DNA from: Liolophura sinensis
Taxonomy: Eukaryota; Mollusca; Polyplacophora; Chitonida; Chitonidae
Direction of reading: 5' to 3'
DNA length: 64,000 nucleotides
Assembly (NCBI RefSeq): GCF_032854445.1
Contig: NC_088300.1
Span: 10,294,001-10,358,000 of the forward strand
The notes beneath the pieces were generated by a model, which worked only from the letters and a program-made list of their open reading frames with translations, did not search any database and was not told the origin of the DNA. Of this stretch, positions 57,710 to 64,000 are shown one piece after another. Made by a program: the position numbers and the translations under genes. Within the stretch, counting starts at the first letter, position 1. Every line of letters begins with the position of its first letter.

Positions 57710-60700
57710 CTGGAAAAAAATAAGATGTTAACGAAATATCACTGGTTACCAGGGTTACTTAGAGCCTTAAAGATCACAGAAATCTTTTCTTCTCAATATC
57801 AATGTTTTGATCCTGATTTAGCCTATCACGGCATGTTTGTTTCACTGATGCTTGCATACTTGTTTGTGTAACTACAGTAAATACAATATAGTACATAACA
57901 ATTCAAATAAATTTATTTTCCGAAAATAAAAAAAAATACCCCCCCCCCTTCAAAAAAAATAAGTTAACATGGGGGCTCCTAAACTCTAACAATGGGCAGG
58001 AGAAGAAATGGACAAATAACTCCACGTGTGCTATATTTTGTAATCTATGAAGGTTCTCATAATTCAAAGAAACAACAAATATCTATAGATGAAGGAAAGG
58101 TCTGGATTATGTCCACGGAAGATGAAGGGGAAACTACTTACAGTTCACTCTCAAGTGTTTTTCTCCGGCAGATATTGATGGCTGTCTGCCGGACCAGTGT
58201 CCCTAAGCTCCTCCTACTGACCACCATACCACTGACCAGCGGGATGGCCATAGACATCCTGGACAACATGATCAAGACATTTAAACATGTACGTCATTGT
58301 CTCGCTTACATTTTCCTGTGAACTAATTATTGTTTGCTCTGTACCACAGTAATTAAGTCCATTATTTTTAAATCTCCCTTTTTTCAGCTACTGTATACTA
58401 TAAAATATCACATACTGAACTATATAAATCAAATGTACATTTTTAAAAAGTATACACTGTATATTCACAATAAACCTATGTTTTATATACATGTTTATCA
58501 ATATACATAAGATCAACGACTCTGCAAGAATATGTCAAATGTAGACAGTGCTGGTATGGTGGCGTGAAATCATATTGATGTGCCACGGAGTGCAGTGTCA
58601 TAAACCCCGATGTGATTTATATGCCTCTTATAGGAGCGGCCTGCAGCTCTGACAAGTGTACGTCAACATTTAACCCACCCGATCAGCCAATGGCAATCAA
58701 GAATCACAAATGATATACTGTTAATAGCCACATGTAACTACTGATATTTTATTTGATTGTTGTCCATTAAACAAGAAATCAGATTGCCAGGGTAAACCAC
58801 CGACCTTTGGGAAGTTAGAGACAAACGTTTTCTGAAACGCAAGTAACAAAGTAGTCTTCAATGAATGTTGGACAGTGCTCCAAAGTTGCAGAAATTTCTG
58901 CAAACAACACCTAGCAACTGAAAGTCTAGCACAATAACGTGGTCACACCCCAGATGCTACATTTACTACAGTTTATGGAACACACTCACACATGACAGCA
59001 CTTACTTTGTTGTGTGGCCTTGTAGCTGAAGTCTGAACAGACCATTCTGTAAAGCGTGTATAAACAAGATGAACAGGTCCTTTTCTCTGTAAGTGACCAT
59101 ACCACCTGAGGTCCCCTGCTGGTCAAGTCCTGTACTCGTCACTCCTACCAGGTCAGCTGAGCAACAACAACAACAATGACAATGACCAGATCAGCTCAGC
59201 AGCAACAACAACAAGAATCTTCAGGTCAGGTCAGGTCAGCTCAGCAACAACAGCAGCAAACAAGTAGCTTGCCTTTGGCACCAATTAGGATTCAAATAAA
59301 GGCTTGCTTTCTTGGTTTATTTAATTGGAGCTTTATGCCATACTGGTATTCAAGAGTGTTTTATTTATACGATGGTGGCCAGCATAATATGGTATGAGGA
59401 AACCGATGAAACCCCCCAGATTAAACTCACGACCATCTGCTTGTTGCTGACAGGACTTCCATCATATGAGAGGAAAGGAATCCAGCATGAGCTAAACAGT
59501 GACCACATTTGTGAGCGAAGAAATATGCGGTGATTTCTTAATCGTTACGAGTAACTGTATGGTTTACATACAAATGGTTTGTATATGTAACTACAGTATA
59601 CTTAAAGAGCTACTTTAATGTCAAGACTTGTATGTCCTAGAAGCAAGGTTAAATGACAAGGATCAAGGTAGTCGGAATTCCTTTCTTAAATTGTAATAAA
59701 ATGCATCGTATTACAGCCGTTGTGGTGAGTTTTGGGAGAATAATACGGAAACAAAAGTTTTCTGTTGTTTCCAATTATGCCTGATGTGACCTAATGCTAA
59801 AACACTTGACATCACCCATCACTGACATATAGCCACAAATGACAATGTACTTGCAAACATGCCTTACATCTTTCCAGCATAACTGCTTTAACTCGATGTC
59901 ATATCTGTCAGATTCATCGTCACATAAGGAATATCATCACATCACACATCAGGAAAAATTTTGCGGAAACTGTCAAGGATTTGTTTTTGCAGACTCTTCA
60001 CTTACAGAGGTTAAATATTTTTATTCATCGTAAATTTTTCTAAACCGCGGTCCCAGCTATATTCCATGTGGTATCCTTAATCTCAGTCTAATGTTACAGC
60101 CTGGCCTCTCTTGGGACTGATGTGGCACTTCAAATAACACTTTTCCACACAATGAATCTTGCATGTTTACAGTGGAAAAGGCCACCAATTGTTCTGAGAA
60201 ATGGGCAGTAGTAGTGAGCTTTTTGGCTCTTGTTTCAGACCCTGTGCAAACCTGTATGTACCACAACTCGGTTACTATGGCCGTAATCAGGTCTTAACAA
60301 AGCAAGAATAAAATCACTACTCACATGAAGTACATGTGACAATTCAAAGACGGTTTAAGAAAGGAGTATATAGGTTACAGTGGACAGCCTACAGACATAA
60401 TGGTGGACACAATTTCTCCATGCCTTATCAGTATCCAAAAGTAAGCTACTCTCTTGGTGCCCCTTAATAATTCAAAGCAACTGTAAGTAGGCTACTTCAT
60501 CAGCTCTACCACTGACAATAGTATATAAACTACAATACTATTACACAGTGTGCTGCAGATCCAATAACTACGGCGACATCTTAGTTAGTATGTGAAATTT
60601 GCTGAAAAGCTTGTTGACTAAATTTATCAACCCTCTGTAAATGAGGTTTATAAATCCATCAATCACAGAAAGAGCCAAGTACCTGCTGGGAAGGTCTCGT

Positions 60701-63596
60701 AGTCTTCAAAGCTCTCCAGCCACACCACAAAGACTTTAGTGTCCGGGCCAGTCAGTTGGCTGAAGTTCCGGCCTGTTTTTCTGAGCCTGACCGAGGCGCT
60801 ATCGGTCAGCAGGGGTCCAGGTCCCGGAGGCTTGTCCATGTCTAGAGAGAGGAAGCGCGGCTTCATCAGGGTTGCCTCGGGGGCAGGTGTCTTACGGGCT
60901 GTCGCTGGGGACTTGTCTGAAAAAAGGATGCAATGCGAGGGTAGGGTGGGATATTAGAAGCAACATGTACTCATGCATATTTGATAAACTTGTGGAAGGT
61001 TAACACAACCTGTTAATGGCGACAGCTTTGTCAATGACTGACTGAATGACTCACTGTAATGTTTGAGGGTACTGGAAGCTTTTCACTTAAGTGATATATA
61101 GAGCCCATTTTCACCCAACTTTTTCAGTTCAGTTTATAAGTTAAGTCAGTAGTTCCTTGCATAAGTCTGCCATAAAGTGCACCTAGAACAAACTTCAAGT
61201 TTAAATTAAAATTCAAGTAGAAAAAAAGTCAACTTTAAAGCCAGAACTTGATTTGAACCTGACCTCAGTGATAACATGTAAAAACAATCACAATATATAA
61301 CACTAATCTAACAGAAATCCATTAAAATACTTCAGCTTGTTAAAATGAGTAAGGTAAACAGTAGGCTATGCTATTATCTCAACCTTCGGGCTCCTAAAAA
61401 CCAAACTTTTAAATGTATTGTTTGCCTTGAAATAAATACACTTTTCCGAGATGATTATTGAGAATTCATTTAAATGTGTTTATGTGATTGGTGTTTAATG
61501 CCATACATGGGAAATTTTCACTTTAAATATACAAAGACAGTCGTTACTTTCACAGTACTTTCACTAATATTTATACCTATATGATTCATGTGTAAAATGA
61601 TATACAAGGGCTATATATTTTGGCTATCAAGAAATCAAATGGATTTAGGAGTTATCTTTCCTAACCGATTTAATGACTGATGGAGTGACAGAGAGATATG
61701 GTAATAAAAGTTGTGTGTGAAGGAAGGAGTGATTCTACTGGATGATGTCATTATCCAAGGTTTGCTTGCTATGAATCCTAAACATACTCAGGACTCCTCA
61801 AGAAATCTGATGGGGTAATTTCTGAGAATGCTGAAATATTTAGAGGCTTTTTTGGACACTTCATGAATAGCCCGTTCTGTTAAAGACAACAAACACTGTA
61901 TACATGTACAAAAGCAGATATCAATACAACATTTACGACAAGTACATGTATAGCCAATTATTCAAAAGAAATGGACATGCCTCACTCTGTATATTACATG
62001 CTGTAAAATGTGCACATGCAGCAGACAAACAGCCAGGCTTTAACAAAGATACACGCATGCATATAACATGCTGCTACATGTAAACAAGCACCTGACACCT
62101 TGGCAATCCTACAGCTGACAAAAGGGAAGCTTTACTTCATCTGCTAAACATTTACCTGGTATGATTGTGGCACCTAGGGCCAACAAATCACCATTATCAT
62201 GTTATCAATAGTGCAGACTGTACACATTATATCTGAGTCTAGAGTTCATACCACTATTTATCCGGTCAGAATTGTGAAACAAGTGTTTGTTAGGATTAAC
62301 TCCAATTTTCAGTCCCAACTATTACAACAGTTTCTGCAATCAATCACTGCGTCAGTTTGGTCTTTCACAAATTACTTATGTCAGAGAAACCATATATTAA
62401 TAGTTAGCTTTTAACCTGTTAAATGCTACTGTCAATCTATTACTTACTAAATACAGACTTGCAGTAACCTACAATTTCTTTTTAGAGCAATAATAGGCGA
62501 AATCTATTAAATACACTTGTCACAGGAAGCAGTCACGTCACTTGTCCCAACAACCAGCCATGTCACTTTTCCCAAAAAAACAGCCATGTCACTTGTCCTG
62601 ATGACCAGCCTTGTCACTGGTACCAAAAAACAGCCACGCCACTTGTCCCAAGGAACAGCCACGCCACTTGTCCAAAGGAACAGCCACGTCACTTGTCCTG
62701 ACAACCTGTCACATCATTTGTTCTAACACAAAGAGAGGACTTAACTACAACAAAGTAAAGTTGAAAATATAACGCTAATACTGATTCATTGTACAAAATA
62801 ACTTTCCATGAAATTTACAACAAATTTAGCAGCATCAATTCCAATATGAAAAAGTTTCATCTGGTCAAATTATAAGCTGGCATTCTCTACCAGAAACGAG
62901 CCTACATTTGTTTGTGGGGGTGCACTAAACTACAGAAGGTAAATCATTCCAAGCATGTGTTAATGATTTGTGTTCATAAAACATACCGCTGATTTAAAGC
63001 ACATCCTGCCCAAGTTAATGTGAGATTTCACATTTACAACACCTAGGAGTGGCAAACCATATCCAAGCACTAAGCTTGTTTCTTATTGAATGTGTACCGG
63101 TATTAATACACTGTAAAAACAGCCTATGTTTAGCCCTAATGTTAGCAAGCTAGCCCTGATAAACTGTCCCCATGACCCGGCCTATGGTTAGGAGTGAGTC
63201 TGTCCTTATGGCCACCCCATGCAGATGTACAAAGACAAATCAGGATACCTTTGTGACCCTTTTTACCGCCAGTAAGCCAGCTGACCCTGCCAATATGAGG
63301 GGCGCTGCCGCGACGACCAAACCACAGATGTTTTCCTGCAGATTCTAACAGTGGAGCAGAACCGACCAATGACAATGGAGCCGCCTGATCACGTGACCCG
63401 GCAGGCCTGATGAAGGTGTTTTTGCTAGCTCGTGGAGGAGGCAAGACTTCCTCGGGTTCAATGAATGGGTCACCTGACACGTGGTCAAGGTTGTCCACAC
63501 TGCCAAACATGGCTGTACTGGACACCACGAGGGGGCCCTTAATGTCAGTGTCAACGTCATATTTATCAGACAAGCTTGAAACAGACGTGGAAACAG
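57592..63596 (-). CDS. RALGAPB: Ral GTPase-activating protein subunit beta, C-terminal five exons
   Basis: The beta subunit pairs with a RALGAPA alpha subunit to form the GAP that switches off RalA and RalB; beta is needed for activity but is not the catalytic chain. Exons in order: 63596-63249, 60916-60683, 59156-59006, 58258-58142, 57709-57592. Phases agree at all four junctions and give 321 residues plus the stop. The C-terminus ([64 protein letters not shown]) is what I recall of the RapGAP-like end of RALGAPB. The 5' part lies beyond the right edge. No frame damage is seen. Confidence 0.87.
57710..58141 (-). other. RALGAPB last intron
   Basis: Non-coding. A C run and A-rich tract lie at about 57925-57960. 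The plus-strand open frame across 57992-58321 is an antisense shadow of the next exon. Confidence 0.75.
58142..58258 (-). CDS. RALGAPB: RALGAPB exon, core of the RapGAP-like domain
   Basis: 117 nt, phase 2 in and 2 out. It encodes [20 protein letters not shown], then [18 protein letters not shown]. Matches the DGM(V/I)VSRR.LG.LVRQT.IN.CRRK block. Acceptor TTGTCCAG, donor GTAAGT. Confidence 0.92.
58259..59005 (-). other. RALGAPB intron
   Basis: Non-coding, with no repeat recognised. Confidence 0.75.
59006..59156 (-). CDS. RALGAPB: RALGAPB exon, start of the RapGAP-like strand region
   Basis: 151 nt, phase 1 in and 2 out. It encodes [19 protein letters not shown], then [18 protein letters not shown] and [16 protein letters not shown](I/V)H.L..GL.R...QG is typical of the family. 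The acceptor region is copied twice just upstream (see 59157-59260). Confidence 0.9.
59157..59260 (-). repeat. Tandem copies of a RALGAPB splice acceptor
   Basis: On the minus strand the true acceptor is a GTT run then GCTCAG before CTGACCTGG. Two further copies lie upstream: a GTT/GCT run then GCTGAG before CTGATCTGG (junction near 59194) and another before CTGACCTGACC (near 59240). On the plus strand these read 'ggtcagctgagcaacaaca', 'gatcagctcagcagcaaca' and 'ggtcagctcagcaacaaca'. Copied segments include the start of the coding exon. Confidence 0.8.
59261..60682 (-). other. RALGAPB intron, main part
   Basis: Contains one SINE (59314-59504). The rest is ordinary non-coding sequence. Confidence 0.75.
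59314..59504 (-). mobile_element. tRNA-derived SINE, diverged
   Basis: 'tttatttaattggagcttta' tail side, 'ggtggccagcataatatgg', 'cgaccatctgcttgttgctg' and 'ggaatccagcatgagctaaa'. Same order as other copies, more diverged, head missing at right. Confidence 0.8.
60683..60916 (-). CDS. RALGAPB: RALGAPB exon with TGRN / VVWLES region
   Basis: 234 nt, phase 1 in and 1 out. It encodes [19 protein letters not shown], then [39 protein letters not shown] and [19 protein letters not shown]. The first half is a basic, proline-rich linker. From RLRKTGRN onward it is the ordered start of the C-terminal GAP-like domain. GC is higher than in the surrounding introns. Confidence 0.88.
61478..61552 (-). mobile_element. 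SINE scrap (tail end)
   Basis: 'gtgattggtgtttaatgcca' then 'aattttcactttaaatatac' follows the SINE tail and first body segment. The rest is absent. Confidence 0.5.
62510..62725. repeat. Minisatellite, ~27-30-bp GTCACTTGTCC units
   Basis: About eight copies of 'cagccatgtcacttgtcc' plus a variable A-rich filler. Unit starts are visible near 62517, 62534, 62562, 62582, 62610, 62632, 62658 and 62684. Open frames on both strands through it are artefacts. Confidence 0.9.
63249..63596 (-). CDS. RALGAPB: RALGAPB exon, linker region
   Basis: 348 nt, phase 1 in and 1 out. It encodes [20 protein letters not shown], then [39 protein letters not shown], and later [19 protein letters not shown] and KKGHK. 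Mostly disordered Ser/Pro-rich linker; RRGS is a possible basophilic kinase site. Acceptor CACTCTAG, donor GTATCC. The phase fits the next exon (…[12 protein letters not shown]). Confidence 0.85.
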
Positions 63597-64000
63597 CTAG
63601 AGTGAAACAAAGAAAACAACATAAGGTATCTGAAACTCGTCTGATACTTGCATACTAATGCCACTTCAGCACAATGACTGAACAGTATCAAACCAATTTC
63701 AGACAAAATGAAAGAAAACAAGGCTTATCAAGGTGCATGAAATAAAGCATACAATGGCACACTAACACAACGACTTTATGTAAGCCTGCAATTTGAATAT
63801 GCTACAAGCAACGGTCTTTGATACTTGCACAGTAATAAGCAAATTACATCAAACCATATAGCATCAAGGACACTGACAACACCAACAAACACATGATTTA
63901 CATAGATGCACTTAATGAAATTTCTGGGCTATAAACAAAACCATTTGTACTTGGAAGATATTTCCAGATGTAAGGAAAATGAGCTTACAATTTGCCAATA
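63597..64000 (-). other. RALGAPB intron at right edge
   Basis: Non-coding to the end of the window. The upstream exons of RALGAPB lie outside. Confidence 0.7.

Larger units (their letters stand above)
60917..63248 (-). other. RALGAPB intron (2.3 kb)
   Basis: Non-coding. It includes a SINE scrap at 61478-61552 and a minisatellite at 62510-62725. Confidence 0.75.

Noticed and set aside
57992-58321. 109-codon plus-strand open frame
   Set aside because: It overlaps RALGAPB exon 58142-58258, whose minus-strand translation has clear family motifs.
62507-62726. Open frames on both strands with repeated VTWLF or SHVTCP
   Set aside because: Translations of the GTCACTTGTCC minisatellite.

Overview
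The window is nuclear DNA of an invertebrate animal, most probably a mollusc or another lophotrochozoan. It is AT-rich and has small exons in large introns with GT/AG junctions. It also carries repeated copies of a tRNA-derived SINE of a kind I associate with molluscan genomes; that last point is from memory, not a search. There is no bacterial, viral or CRISPR content.

Three protein genes can be rebuilt exon by exon, and their splice phases agree. (1) SPTLC2, the PLP-binding subunit of serine palmitoyltransferase, lies on the minus strand in 12 coding exons (18659 down to 2794). (2) A reticulon, an ER-membrane-shaping protein, lies on the plus strand from 19154 to 51152. It has a long acidic N-terminal route (exons at 19154, 22859, 36404) and a separate short first exon at 42395. 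Both routes feed a six-exon reticulon homology domain. (3) The C-terminal five exons of RALGAPB, the beta subunit of the Ral GTPase-activating complex, lie on the minus strand (63596 down to 57592); the gene continues past the right edge. A further open frame on the minus strand runs off the left edge (1-203) and is not recognised.

SPTLC2 and the reticulon are head to head with 494 bp between start codons, so they probably share a bidirectional promoter. Both products act at the ER membrane. The reticulon and RALGAPB are tail to tail, and the 6 kb between them holds the reticulon 3' UTR, SINE pieces and a decayed MULE transposase.

The most unusual theme is tandem repeats built from exon edges. 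The donor end of the second reticulon-domain exon is repeated nine more times (48649-49410), and seven of those copies keep an open frame. The last coding segment of SPTLC2 is repeated downstream with its own stop codons (2581-2826). The acceptor of a RALGAPB exon is copied twice upstream (59157-59260). The acceptor tract of the first reticulon-domain exon is the last unit of a 60-bp array (46650-46949). Other arrays lie in introns, the largest being about 22 copies of a ~100-bp unit at 6180-8390.

Two places show frame damage in otherwise intact genes. SPTLC2 exons 3 and 4 carry about six single-base slips, and reticulon exon 1 has one slip at an AAC run. Local assembly error is the simplest explanation, but real decay cannot be excluded from the sequence alone.
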